A stretch of DNA of 51,612 nucleotides, from contig JADZDL010000019.1 in the NCBI GenBank assembly GCA_020851075.1, positions 1-51,612 on the forward strand, given 5' to 3'. Below the pieces are notes generated by a model that was not told the DNA's origin, did no database searches, and saw nothing but the letters and a program-made list of their open reading frames with translations. Shown here one piece after another: positions 17,149 through 25,755 of the stretch. Both the position numbers and the translations under genes were made by a program. Within the stretch, counting starts at the first letter, position 1. Every line of letters starts with the position of its first letter. The DNA is from Planctomycetota bacterium (lineage in GTDB: Bacteria; Planctomycetota; UBA1135; UBA2386).

Positions 17149-19236
17149 ATGTGCGATGCTGGGCAGGTGCCCCAGTCTGGACCGCCAACCGCGCCCTCGA
17201 TGCTCTTCAAGGGCTACACGCTCAACGACTTCCAGGTGAGCGCCGCCCAGGCGATCGAAGCTGGGAAAAACGTGCTGCTGGCGGCCCCCACCGGCTCGGG
17301 TAAGACGCTCGTCGCCGAGTATGCGATCGACCGCGCGGTGCGCGCCGGCCGCCGCGCGATCTATACGAGCCCGATCAAGGCGCTCAGCAACCAGAAGTTC
17401 CGCGACTTCAAGAACGAAGGGCTGCGCGTCGGCCTCATGACGGGCGACCTCACGCTCGATCCCGATGCGCCGATCGTCATCATGACGACGGAGATCTTCC
17501 GCAACGCGGTGTTCGAGGATCCGCGCCGCTTCGACGACACCGACTTTGCGATCTTCGACGAAGTGCACTTCGTCGATGACATCGATCGCGGCACGGTCTG
17601 GGAAGAGAGCCTGATCTTCGCGCCGCCGCACGTGCGCTTCGTCGGTCTCTCGGCCACCATCGCCAACCTGCAGGAGTTTGGCAATTGGATCCGCTTCGTG
17701 CGCCCGCACGAACTGGCGGTCATCGAACATACGAAGCGCCCGGTGCCACTGTCGCACCGCCTCTACCATCACGACGCCGGCGTGTTCCAACTCGCGCAGC
17801 GTTCGCGCGCACTGGCCCTGCACGAACGCGCCGCCGCGCGCGACCAACGGCACGGCACCCGCGAAGGCCGCCGCGAGCGCGAACGTTCGCGCTGGGGCGA
17901 CAAGCGCGAACGCGGCCAGGGTCGACGGATCCACACCGGGCCGCGCCCCTACCAGCTGCTGCTCGACGAGATCCAGAACCGCGTCCTGCTGCCCGCGCTC
18001 TACTTCTGCTTCTCGCGCAAGGAATGCGAGATCAAAGCCGAACGCAGCATGCATCGCCGCCTGCTCGACCGCGCCGAACGCGAGCGTATGCAGGACATGT
18101 TCGACGAGATCTGCGCGCGCTTCGAGCTCGATCCCGAGCAGGATCCGGGCCTACGCGGCATCCTCGGTCGCGCGCTGCAAGGCGTTGGGTTCCACCACGC
18201 CGGCGTGTTGCCGATCCACAAGGAAGTCGTCGAGCGCCTGTTCACGTCCGGCCTTCTGAAGCTGCTGTTCACGACGGAGACGTTTGCGCTCGGCATCAAC
18301 ATGCCCGCGCGCACGGTCATCTTCGATCTGCTGCGCAAGTACGACGGCGTGCAGATGAACTACATGAAGAGCCGCGACTACCTGCAGATGGCGGGGCGCG
18401 CGGGGCGGCAGGGACTCGACAAGAGTGGGCTCGTGATCTCGATCCTCGAGGACGAAGACCTTCGCGAGGCGCCCTTGTCGCGCTACCACAGTGGCAAGGT
18501 GGAGCCGATCACGTCGCGCTTCAACCTGTCGTATTCGACGGTGCTCAACCTCTACGACCGCCTCGGCGGCTCCGGGCTGCTCGCCGCCTACGACAAGAGT
18601 TTTGCCGCATTCCAAGCCCAGACCGGCAGCGAAGCGACGCGCAAGAAGAAGCGGAATGCCGCGCGCGCTGCGCTGCTGGCCCGCGTGCAGATCCTGCGCG
18701 ACGCGGGCTACCTCGGCGAAGAGGGTCTGTTGCCGCGCGGCAAGGTCGCGCAGCGCATCAACGGCTACGAGATCCAAGCCACCGAACTGCTGTTCAGCGG
18801 CGTGCTCGACAAGATGGACATGCACCAGCTCGCCGCAACCTTCACGGCGCTGATCCACGAAGAGCGCCGCCGCGCCGAGCTGCGCGGCCATCGCCGCGAA
18901 CCAGGCAAGCTCATGGCCGAAGCCGAGGCCGCCGTGCGCAGGTTCGTCGCCATCGAACTGCTGCAGGGCGTCGAGACGCCGGTGAAACAACCCGATTGGG
19001 GCATCGCCGCCGCCGTGGACTGCTGGAGCCGCGGCGGCACCGTCGACGACCTCGAGCGGCTTGCCCACACCGACGCCGGCGACGTCGTGCGCACGCTGCG
19101 CATGGCGATCCAGATGATGCGTCAGGTCCGCATGACCGTCGGCAAAGGCGAAGCGCTGGGCGCCCGCCTCGAAGAAGCGATCGTCGCGATCAACCGCGAC
19201 GTCGTCGACGCCAAGCGGCAGTTCGAGCTCGGCTAG
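17149..19236 (+). CDS. Ski2/Mtr4-like DExH RNA helicase
   Basis: 695 residues from an ATG at 17149; a GTG at 17167 or the ATG at 17200 (directly before LFKGYTLNDFQ) are equally possible starts. All superfamily 2 motifs are present: Walker A TGSGKT ending at residue 53, DEVH at 137-140, SAT near 172, and QMAGRAGR at 413-420. The C-terminal ~200 residues are the helical DSHCT-type domain of the Ski2/Mtr4/HelY group. The family unwinds RNA or feeds it to degradation. Between the two RecA domains, around residues 225-262, is an Arg-rich insertion that could contact RNA. The single-gene layout gives no partner nuclease. Confidence 0.88.
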   Translation: MCDAGQVPQSGPPTAPSMLFKGYTLNDFQVSAAQAIEAGKNVLLAAPTGSGKTLVAEYAIDRAVRAGRRAIYTSPIKALSNQKFRDFKNEGLRVGLMTGDLTLDPDAPIVIMTTEIFRNAVFEDPRRFDDTDFAIFDEVHFVDDIDRGTVWEESLIFAPPHVRFVGLSATIANLQEFGNWIRFVRPHELAVIEHTKRPVPLSHRLYHHDAGVFQLAQRSRALALHERAAARDQRHGTREGRRERERSRWGDKRERGQGRRIHTGPRPYQLLLDEIQNRVLLPALYFCFSRKECEIKAERSMHRRLLDRAERERMQDMFDEICARFELDPEQDPGLRGILGRALQGVGFHHAGVLPIHKEVVERLFTSGLLKLLFTTETFALGINMPARTVIFDLLRKYDGVQMNYMKSRDYLQMAGRAGRQGLDKSGLVISILEDEDLREAPLSRYHSGKVEPITSRFNLSYSTVLNLYDRLGGSGLLAAYDKSFAAFQAQTGSEATRKKKRNAARAALLARVQILRDAGYLGEEGLLPRGKVAQRINGYEIQATELLFSGVLDKMDMHQLAATFTALIHEERRRAELRGHRREPGKLMAEAEAAVRRFVAIELLQGVETPVKQPDWGIAAAVDCWSRGGTVDDLERLAHTDAGDVVRTLRMAIQMMRQVRMTVGKGEALGARLEEAIVAINRDVVDAKRQFELG

Positions 19237-19272
19237 CCACTAGCGGGGTGGCAATCGGCCCCGTGGCGTCGA

Positions 19273-19686
19273 TCAGGCCGGCCACGCAAAACGCGTCGTC
19301 TGCGCCGTGTCCGCGCTGCCATCGAACTTGCGCAGCTGCACGAACATCTCGATCTCCGCCGGCTTGCCGTCCTTCACGTGCACCCGGAACTGGATGCAGC
19401 GCGGGTCCTCTGCCGAAGGATCAAACGAGTAGCCCCACGGAAACCATGGTTTGCCCTGCGCCCCCGTGGCTCGCGCCTGGGAGGTCATCGCCGCCGGTTC
19501 GAACACGGCCCCGGCCGTCTGGCTCGAACGAATGCGCACGCGCCAGGTGCCGTCACTATCGGTCTCGCGGTAGGCGACGAAGGCATAGTCGCAGTTGAGC
19601 ACCGCATCGTAGGCGGCCACATAGCCCAGCTGCTGGTAGGTCTGCGAAGTGGTGTTCGCGGGAGGCTCGACGAGGAATTGGCTCAT
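19273..19686 (-). CDS. 137-residue hypothetical protein downstream of nadK
   Basis: 137 residues. No signal peptide or membrane segment. The middle contains aromatic-rich PWFPWGYSF followed by alternating beta-strand pattern (CIQFRVHVKDGKPAEIEMFVQLRKF has the look of a beta-hairpin; positions ~95-120). I recognise no family. It starts 58 bases after the nadK stop on the same strand and may be the last gene of the ispA-dxs-nadK transcript. It converges on the helicase, with 36 bases between. No clear ribosome binding site. Confidence 0.55.
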   Translation of the reverse strand: MSQFLVEPPANTTSQTYQQLGYVAAYDAVLNCDYAFVAYRETDSDGTWRVRIRSSQTAGAVFEPAAMTSQARATGAQGKPWFPWGYSFDPSAEDPRCIQFRVHVKDGKPAEIEMFVQLRKFDGSADTAQTTRFAWPA

Positions 19687-19744
19687 GCCCAGACAATCCG
19701 GAACCCCACGAATCCGTTACCGGAGGAACCCGGATTCTGCGGGA

Positions 19745-20644
19745 TCAGGAGTTCTCGCGGTGCCTTGGCAGGTCGGCAAAGCCGAACTTGCCGTGCAACA
19801 CGCGGAAGAACTGGGCAGGGCCGCTCGACAGATGCCGGAAACGCATCTTCGCGGGATACAGCAGCGCCCGGCCGCCGACGGGCACCTGGCACTGCACCTG
19901 CCCATCGATCTGGCAGTAGGCATACTTCTTGCCCCCCGTCTCCACGACCTCGATCTCGATGCCGGCCCCGACCGGCAGCACCAACGGCCGCGCGCTGAGC
20001 GTGTGGGAGGCGAGCGGCGTCAGCACCAACGCATCAAGATCGGGCGTGAGCACCGGACCTCCCGCGGCCATCGAATAGGCTGTCGAACCCGCCGCCGTCG
20101 CCGCAATGAGGCCGTCGCCGCGGTAGGTGGCCAGCTCCGCCGTGCCGCGCATCGCGCGCAGCGTGATCATGCCGCCGACCGCCGCGCGACTGACGACGAT
20201 ATCGTTGAGCCCGAGCACGGGTTCGCCGTGCCGACCTTCGGCATCCACGGCGACGCACCAGAACATGAGGCGCTGCTCTTCGTGCAGTTCGCCCGCCAAC
20301 AGCAACGTCAGCGCCTGTTCCGCCTGCTCATGCTCAAACGCGGTGAGAAAGCCGAGCCGGCCGCGGTTGATGCCCAGCGTCGGCAACTGCTGCTCCCCCA
20401 TCCGCCGCGCCGCGCCTAGCAGCGAGCCGTCGCCGCCAAACACCACGACGTAGTCAGCCTGCTTGCCCGCCAACGAGGACTCGCGGTCGATGACGATCTC
20501 GACCTCGCAACCGCGGGCCAGGAGCCACGCGGCGTGCTGCTGCACGATGGCGCGCGTGCCACCCTTGCGCTCATCGCCGACGACGAGGATCCGCAAGGGG
20601 CCGCGGCGCACTGGGTCGCGGCGCAATGGGGCTGGATCAGTCAT
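19745..20644 (-). CDS. nadK: NAD kinase
   Basis: 299 residues. Phosphorylates NAD to NADP in the cytoplasm. Family motifs are complete: GGDGSLLGA with the catalytic Asp72, the GLND motif near residue 143, and GSTAYSMAAGGP further on, then the C-terminal all-beta domain. It starts 6 bases after the dxs stop codon, so dxs and nadK are translated from one message. The pairing makes sense, since NADPH is used by the second enzyme of the same isoprenoid pathway; that functional link is inference. Length is usual for the family. Confidence 0.94.
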   Translation of the reverse strand: MTDPAPLRRDPVRRGPLRILVVGDERKGGTRAIVQQHAAWLLARGCEVEIVIDRESSLAGKQADYVVVFGGDGSLLGAARRMGEQQLPTLGINRGRLGFLTAFEHEQAEQALTLLLAGELHEEQRLMFWCVAVDAEGRHGEPVLGLNDIVVSRAAVGGMITLRAMRGTAELATYRGDGLIAATAAGSTAYSMAAGGPVLTPDLDALVLTPLASHTLSARPLVLPVGAGIEIEVVETGGKKYAYCQIDGQVQCQVPVGGRALLYPAKMRFRHLSSGPAQFFRVLHGKFGFADLPRHRENS

Positions 20645-20650
20645 GCACTC

Positions 20651-22603
20651 TCACCGCGCTGCGGGAGCTTGCTTTTCGGCGAGAAAGCGCGCGGCAACGT
20701 GCGATGCCGTGAGGCCGCAGTGTTCGAGCACCTGGTTGCGGCTCATGTGCTCCAACAACTCGTCGGGCACACCCATGATCTGGACCTGCGCGCGCACCGG
20801 GCCGTGCGCGGCCACACATTCGAGAACGGCGCTGCCAAAACCACCGACCTGCGTGTGGTCTTCGAGGGTGACGACGCGGTCGTGCCGATCGCAGAGCGCG
20901 AGCACACCCTGGTCGTCGAGCGGCTTGCAGAAGCGCGCATTCACGACCTCGATGTGCACACCCTTCTTGTCGAGCAGGGCCGCCGCTTCGAGCGCGGTCT
21001 GGACCATGTGCCCGTAGGCGAGCACGGCACCGTCGGCACCTTCGCGCAGGATCTCCATCTTGCCGAGTTCGAGCGGCTGCCGGCGGCCGTGCCAGCCGAG
21101 CAGGTCCCCCTGATTCGGCGCATTGCCGCGCGCGTAACGAATGCCGCTCGGCGCGTCGAGCGAGATCGCGAACTGCATCATCTCGTGCAGTTCGGGCCCA
21201 TCCTTGGGCGACATCAGCACGATGCCGGGCAGACAACGCAGGAACGCGATGTCATAGAGCCCGTTGTGGGTCATGCCGTCTTCGCCGACGAGCCCACCGC
21301 GGTCCATGGCAAACACGACCGGCAACTTCTGCAGGATCACTTCCTGGAACACCTGGTCGTAACCGCGCTGCAGGAACGTCGAGTAGATGGCACAGACGGG
21401 ACGCATGCCGGCGGTCGCCATGCCCGACGCCATCGCGACGGCGTGCTGTTCGGCAATGCCGGCATCGACGAACCGCTCCGGGAACTTGTCGCGGAACTCC
21501 ATGAGCCCGGTGCCGTCCGGCATCGCCGCCGTGATCGCGAGCACGCGCGGATCCGTCTCGGCGAGGTGATGCATGCCTTCCCCAAACCACTCGGTCCACG
21601 AACGACCGGGCTTCGTCAGGGGCACCACGGGCTGCAGCACGCACGGCTCGACGGGCACCTTCTCGGGCTTCTTCTTCGGCTGCGGTTTGGCCGCGTGGGC
21701 GCGATCGTAACGATCCTCGCTGCCGGGCACACCCTTGCCCTTCTCGGTCAGCACGTGCAGCAGCACGACGCCATCGAGCTTCTTGATGTTCTCGAGCGCG
21801 GCCAGCACTTCCTGCACGTTGTGGCCATCGATCGGGCCGAAGTAGCGGAAGCCCAGCTCTTCGAAGATGTGGCCCGGCACGACCATGTTCTTCAACATGT
21901 CGACCGTGTCGCCGAGCTTCTGGTCAAGGTCCTTGCCTACGACCGGAATCGCCTGGATGAGGCCGTGAACGGCCTCCTTGGCGCGATTGTAGAAACTGCC
22001 CGAACGCAGTTTGTTGAGGTGACGCGACAGTGCGCCAACCGTCTTCGCGATCGACCAGCGGTTGTCGTTGAGGATCACCAACAGGCGTTCCTTCTCGAGC
22101 GAACCGGCGTGGTTGAGCGCTTCGAATGCGACGCCGCAGCCCATCGCCGCATCGCCGACGACCGCCACCGAGTAGCGGTGGTTGCCGAGCATACGATCGC
22201 CCATCGAGATGCCGAGCGCCGCCGAGGCCGCGGTGCCGGCGTGCCCCATCAGGTAGGCGTCGTATTCGGACTCCCACTTGTTGCTGAAGCCGGACAGGCC
22301 ACCCTTCTGGCGCAGCGTGTGGAAACGCTCCTTGCGCTCGGTCAGCAGCTTGTGCGGGTAGCACTGGTGGCCGACGTCCCAGACGAGGCGATCGTTCTTG
22401 AAGTCGAACGCGTAGTGCAGGGCGACGGTGAGCTCCACCACGCCCATACCGGAACCGAGGTGGCCCCCGGTTACCGAAACGGTGTCCAGGATTACCTTGC
22501 GCATCTCGGCGCAGAGCGCCGGGAGTTGGTCACGTGGGATCTTCTTGAGGTCGACAGGGTTGTCGACCTGATCGAAGAGAGGGGTCGGCGAAGGTTGATC
22601 CAA
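20651..22603 (-). CDS. dxs: 1-deoxy-D-xylulose-5-phosphate synthase
   Basis: 650 residues. First enzyme of the MEP isoprenoid pathway: condenses pyruvate and glyceraldehyde 3-phosphate using thiamine diphosphate. The N-terminus (LFDQVDNPVDLKKIPRDQL), the GGHLGSGMG loop, the VWDVGHQCYPHK segment and the C-terminal transketolase-like domains are all typical. The start is a TTG with GGAG about 8 bases upstream; the next ATG would remove the conserved N-terminus. One oddity: the TPP motif reads GDA (150-152) instead of GDG. Order on the strand is ispA, dxs, nadK, as in several bacterial MEP operons. Confidence 0.95.
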   Translation of the reverse strand: MDQPSPTPLFDQVDNPVDLKKIPRDQLPALCAEMRKVILDTVSVTGGHLGSGMGVVELTVALHYAFDFKNDRLVWDVGHQCYPHKLLTERKERFHTLRQKGGLSGFSNKWESEYDAYLMGHAGTAASAALGISMGDRMLGNHRYSVAVVGDAAMGCGVAFEALNHAGSLEKERLLVILNDNRWSIAKTVGALSRHLNKLRSGSFYNRAKEAVHGLIQAIPVVGKDLDQKLGDTVDMLKNMVVPGHIFEELGFRYFGPIDGHNVQEVLAALENIKKLDGVVLLHVLTEKGKGVPGSEDRYDRAHAAKPQPKKKPEKVPVEPCVLQPVVPLTKPGRSWTEWFGEGMHHLAETDPRVLAITAAMPDGTGLMEFRDKFPERFVDAGIAEQHAVAMASGMATAGMRPVCAIYSTFLQRGYDQVFQEVILQKLPVVFAMDRGGLVGEDGMTHNGLYDIAFLRCLPGIVLMSPKDGPELHEMMQFAISLDAPSGIRYARGNAPNQGDLLGWHGRRQPLELGKMEILREGADGAVLAYGHMVQTALEAAALLDKKGVHIEVVNARFCKPLDDQGVLALCDRHDRVVTLEDHTQVGGFGSAVLECVAAHGPVRAQVQIMGVPDELLEHMSRNQVLEHCGLTASHVAARFLAEKQAPAAR

Positions 22604-22677
22604 GGCCTGCTCCGCGGCGGCGTTCCAGGAGGTCAGTAAACCGTGGACGCCCGGAGCCTGACCTCGGTTGGCCAGGC

Positions 22678-23637
22678 TCAGTTGCGACGTTCCACGGCGT
22701 AGGACGCAACATCTTGCAGCAGCAGCACCGCCGCGTCCAGCGTGGCAACCGGAACTCCGCGGAAGGCTGCCGCCGCCGCCACCAGGCGCGGGGCAAGTTC
22801 GCGGGCCTCGGCTGCCAGCCTGGCAGCCGTGGCAAGGCTCGTTTCGAGACCCACCATGGCCGGCCAGGTGAGTTTGCCCAGGGCCACGTCGGCCAGCGGG
22901 TTCTTGCCAAGTTCGGCCGCGCTGCCGGTCAGATCGAGGCAGTCATCGGCGATCTGGAAGGCCCGGCCGAGCCGATCCCCAAACTGCCGCAGCAGGTCCA
23001 GCACGGCGGCGGGAACCCCATCGCCGCGACCGGCGCCCCCGGCCTGCGCCCCGGCCAGGGCCCCCACCAGCAGGGAGGCCGTGATGAGGGCCCCCGTCTT
23101 GTGGTCGTGGATCCACTGCACGCGCTCCAGGCTGTGATGCCCCGCATCCCCCTCGGCGGCAAGGTCTTCGACCTGCCCGCCGACCATGCCGAGGCTGCCG
23201 GCCGCGCGCGCGAGTTCGACCACCGCCGCAGCCCCCGCGCTCGCCGCCCCTTCGAAGGCCACGGTCAACAGGGCGTCGCCAGCGAGCAGCGCCATCGCTT
23301 CGCCGTAGACCTTGTGGCACGTCGGCCGGCCGCGGCGCAGGTCGTCATCGTCCATGCACGGCAGGTCGTCGTGGACGAGGCTGTAAGTGTGCAGGCACTC
23401 CAACGCCGCGGCCGCGCGCAACGCCGTGGCGGGGTCGGCGCCGACGGCCTTTGCACCGAGCAGCACGAGCATCGGACGCAGTCGTTTGCCGCCCGGGAAC
23501 AGCGCGTAGTGCATCGCCTCATGCAGGCGCGCGGGCGCCACCGCGGGCTTGGGCAGCAGTTCCAACAACGCCTGGTCGACGTGTGGCAACCACGTTTGCA
23601 CGAACGGGAGGAACACCGCGGCGGCGGGACGCGTCAC
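22678..23637 (-). CDS. ispA: Polyprenyl synthetase (farnesyl/geranylgeranyl diphosphate synthase type)
   Basis: 319 residues from a GTG that overlaps the upstream stop codon (GTGA). All-helical prenyltransferase with the first aspartate-rich motif HDDLPCMDDDD at about 89-99 and the second DDCLD followed by L-T-G; GGKRLRP at ~49-55 binds pyrophosphate. It extends an allylic chain with isopentenyl diphosphate. The short spacing between the two Asp of the first motif is of the FPP synthase sort, but chain length cannot be fixed from sequence alone. Translationally coupled to the gene before it and 74 bases ahead of dxs. Confidence 0.92.
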   Translation of the reverse strand: MTRPAAAVFLPFVQTWLPHVDQALLELLPKPAVAPARLHEAMHYALFPGGKRLRPMLVLLGAKAVGADPATALRAAAALECLHTYSLVHDDLPCMDDDDLRRGRPTCHKVYGEAMALLAGDALLTVAFEGAASAGAAAVVELARAAGSLGMVGGQVEDLAAEGDAGHHSLERVQWIHDHKTGALITASLLVGALAGAQAGGAGRGDGVPAAVLDLLRQFGDRLGRAFQIADDCLDLTGSAAELGKNPLADVALGKLTWPAMVGLETSLATAARLAAEARELAPRLVAAAAAFRGVPVATLDAAVLLLQDVASYAVERRN

Positions 23638-24728
23638 TTCGTCACCACCATGCCGAGCATGATATCGAGCGCCTGCTTGGGCGTCACTTTGGGGAGTAGC
23701 ATGCGAAAGCCTTCGGCCGTGATCGTGGACTCCACGCCGCCGCGACGCAAGACGCCGTTCTTGAGCAGCAGCGAAACGACTCCGGCGGCTTCGTCGACCT
23801 CGATGGCCATTCGTTCGCAATCGGCGCTCGACAGCAGGCGGTGCTGGTTGTCCGTACCGAGCAGTTGGACCGACAGGAAGTGCCCCTCGTGCAGTCCCCG
23901 GCAGCGGTTGATGCGCAGTTCCTCGGCGGTGCCCGCATCCGCCAGCAGACGATCGAAGCGGTCGAGCCACTGCAGGCGCGTGATCGGATCGAGGTCGCTC
24001 GCGGGGCGCTTCCGCTCCCCCACCGCCGGCTCCGGATAGATGCCTTCGGGCCGCACCAGGTACGGCAGGCGTTCTTCGAACATGCGCGCGTCGATGGGCT
24101 GGAAGACCAGTGGCCAGCCATCCGCCGCCAATTCGGCCCGAACCCCATCCTTCGTCCGGGTGCCCTCGAAGAAGCGCAGCACGAGCTTGCCCTTGCCGCG
24201 GTCGAGTTCGGCGATCATCTTCTTCGCGCGCAGGTACTCGACGCCGAGCCCATCGGCGTCGGTCACGAGCAGTTCGACCTCGTGCAGGCCAAAGCCATCG
24301 AGCGCGCTGGCGGACAGGAACCGCTGGTGCAGAAACCCCTCGGCGTGCAGGCACTCGTGCAGGGCCGCGAGGCACACGCGAACCCCCTCCGGGATCGGGG
24401 CCAGGCTTCGCGCCGAGGCGGCGGCCTCGGCTTCGGCCCGCGCGGTTTCCGCTTCGGTGCGCTTCTTCACGACCTCCGCCATGCCCGCGAGCTGCTCGGT
24501 GCTGCGGCCCACCTCGGTCTCGAGCCGCCGGACCTCCGCGGACATGCCAGCCAGGGAATCGCGGGCGGCCTGCGCTTGCTGCGCCTCGTGGGCCGCGATG
24601 GCGTGGGCTTGCCGCGCTTCGACCTCAAACCGGCCGGCAACCTCCGCCAGGCGCTTGGTCTCGAACACCAGCCAGACGGTCGACACGGCGAGGACCGCGG
24701 CGAGAACGGGTACTAGGCGCAGGCGCAT
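23634..24728 (-). CDS. Membrane-anchored coiled-coil protein coupled to ispA
   Basis: 364 residues from the ATG at 24728 (a TTG 21 bases upstream would add seven residues). One membrane helix at ~4-20, then about 85 residues of Ala/Glu/Arg-rich coiled coil (to residue ~107), then a globular C-terminal region of some 250 residues with mixed helix and strand and a conserved-looking CRGLHEGHFLSVQLLG block. I recognise no family. It is the first gene of the isoprenoid operon and its stop overlaps the ispA GTG, so the two are made together; whether it has anything to do with isoprenoids is unknown. Confidence 0.72.
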   Translation of the reverse strand: MRLRLVPVLAAVLAVSTVWLVFETKRLAEVAGRFEVEARQAHAIAAHEAQQAQAARDSLAGMSAEVRRLETEVGRSTEQLAGMAEVVKKRTEAETARAEAEAAASARSLAPIPEGVRVCLAALHECLHAEGFLHQRFLSASALDGFGLHEVELLVTDADGLGVEYLRAKKMIAELDRGKGKLVLRFFEGTRTKDGVRAELAADGWPLVFQPIDARMFEERLPYLVRPEGIYPEPAVGERKRPASDLDPITRLQWLDRFDRLLADAGTAEELRINRCRGLHEGHFLSVQLLGTDNQHRLLSSADCERMAIEVDEAAGVVSLLLKNGVLRRGGVESTITAEGFRMLLPKVTPKQALDIMLGMVVTK

Positions 24729-24783
24729 GGGGGCGATTGTGACGTCCAACCCCGCCGTTTCCTCCCCTCACCTGGCCAGAGGC

Positions 24784-25572
24784 TCACTGCCAGGACGCAT
24801 TCCGGTTCTTGTTGTGCCAGTTCTGCCACTCAAGGTGCTTCTTGAAGTTCTGGCGCGTGAGCTTGGCCAGCGTCGCATTCCACTTGTCGAGGAACGCGGA
24901 TAGCCGGTCCTTGGCATTCAGCGCCTGCATGTTGCCAGAACCCAACTGCGAAGCGAGTTCCTCTTCTTCGCCCCACTTCTTGATGAGGTCGCTGACGATC
25001 TCCTTGCGCACGGCTTCCTTGGCTTCTTCGTAGTTGCCAAGCGCTTCACCCGCCGCCGCCATGAGCGCGGCTTCGGTGTTGTTCACGGCCTCCTCGGTGA
25101 GGAACTTCGCCATCGACTCCTCTTTGGTCTTGCCGAGGCTGCGCAGGAAGAACTCGCGCAGCGGCGCCCATTCCTTGCGCTTCGGGTAGCGCTTGTTTTC
25201 GTACGCAGCCTTCAGGACCTTGGCACCGTCGAGACCGCAGTAGCCGAGCGCCACGGCCGCCGCCGAATAGAGGCTGATGTTGTCGTGAGGCCGCAACTTG
25301 CCCTGCGTGAGCGCCCCGTCGAGCGCCTTGGCGATGGCCAGGCGATCCTTGTCTTCGACGCCAGCCTGGAGCTTCTGCACGAGGACATCGATCGCGGCGA
25401 CGCCTTCGGCATCGCGCGCCATCTTCTTGTCCATCACGCATTCCTTGAGCAGGACGATCTTCTCGGCAACCTCCTTGTCCGGGCCCTTGGCGGGAGCCGG
25501 AGTCTGCGACGACAAGGGAGCGCCACCCAACAGGGCGAGGGCAAACAGGGCATTCAAGGCAACACGGATCAT
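24784..25572 (-). CDS. Exported helical-repeat hypothetical protein
   Basis: 262 residues with a signal peptide (residues 1-~22, hydrophobic, ending PLSSQTPA). The mature part is almost entirely helical, with Lys- and Glu-rich turns and repeated helix pairs that look HEAT/ARM-like (for example IDVLVQKLQAGVEDK, then AAAVALGYCGLDGAKVLKAA). The ATG at 25572 has a very good ribosome binding site, GGAGG at 25580-25584 with seven bases between. It is followed after 55 bases by the coiled-coil/ispA operon on the same strand. Function unknown; a periplasmic adaptor is a reasonable guess. Confidence 0.72.
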   Translation of the reverse strand: MIRVALNALFALALLGGAPLSSQTPAPAKGPDKEVAEKIVLLKECVMDKKMARDAEGVAAIDVLVQKLQAGVEDKDRLAIAKALDGALTQGKLRPHDNISLYSAAAVALGYCGLDGAKVLKAAYENKRYPKRKEWAPLREFFLRSLGKTKEESMAKFLTEEAVNNTEAALMAAAGEALGNYEEAKEAVRKEIVSDLIKKWGEEEELASQLGSGNMQALNAKDRLSAFLDKWNATLAKLTRQNFKKHLEWQNWHNKNRNASWQ

Positions 25573-25579
25573 CACAGCA

Positions 25580-25584
25580 CCTCC
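25580..25584 (-). promoter_or_regulatory. Strong ribosome binding site (GGAGG) of the helical-repeat protein
   Basis: Perfect GGAGG, seven bases before the ATG at 25572. It favours that ATG over the adjacent in-frame GTG at 25575. Among the clearest Shine-Dalgarno sites in a window where many genes have none. Confidence 0.6.
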
Positions 25585-25755
25585 GGGGTCGTTTTCGGCC
25601 AGCGACGTGCGACGGATGGAACCACTCCGCAGCCACGGGCCTCGGACCACGTAACAAATAGCGTTCCCGGCTCTGGGATGGGCGGGAAAGTTCGCTGCCA
25701 CCGAGGAACTACGGTCCGCTTCGCGTCCGCCGGGGCCCGCAAGAACCGTGACTTC

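Noticed and set aside
25573..25755. GGAAC plus TATTTGT as a possible ECF-type promoter for the helical-repeat gene
   Set aside because: The -35-like GGAAC has no matching -10 at the right spacing, so I did not list it.
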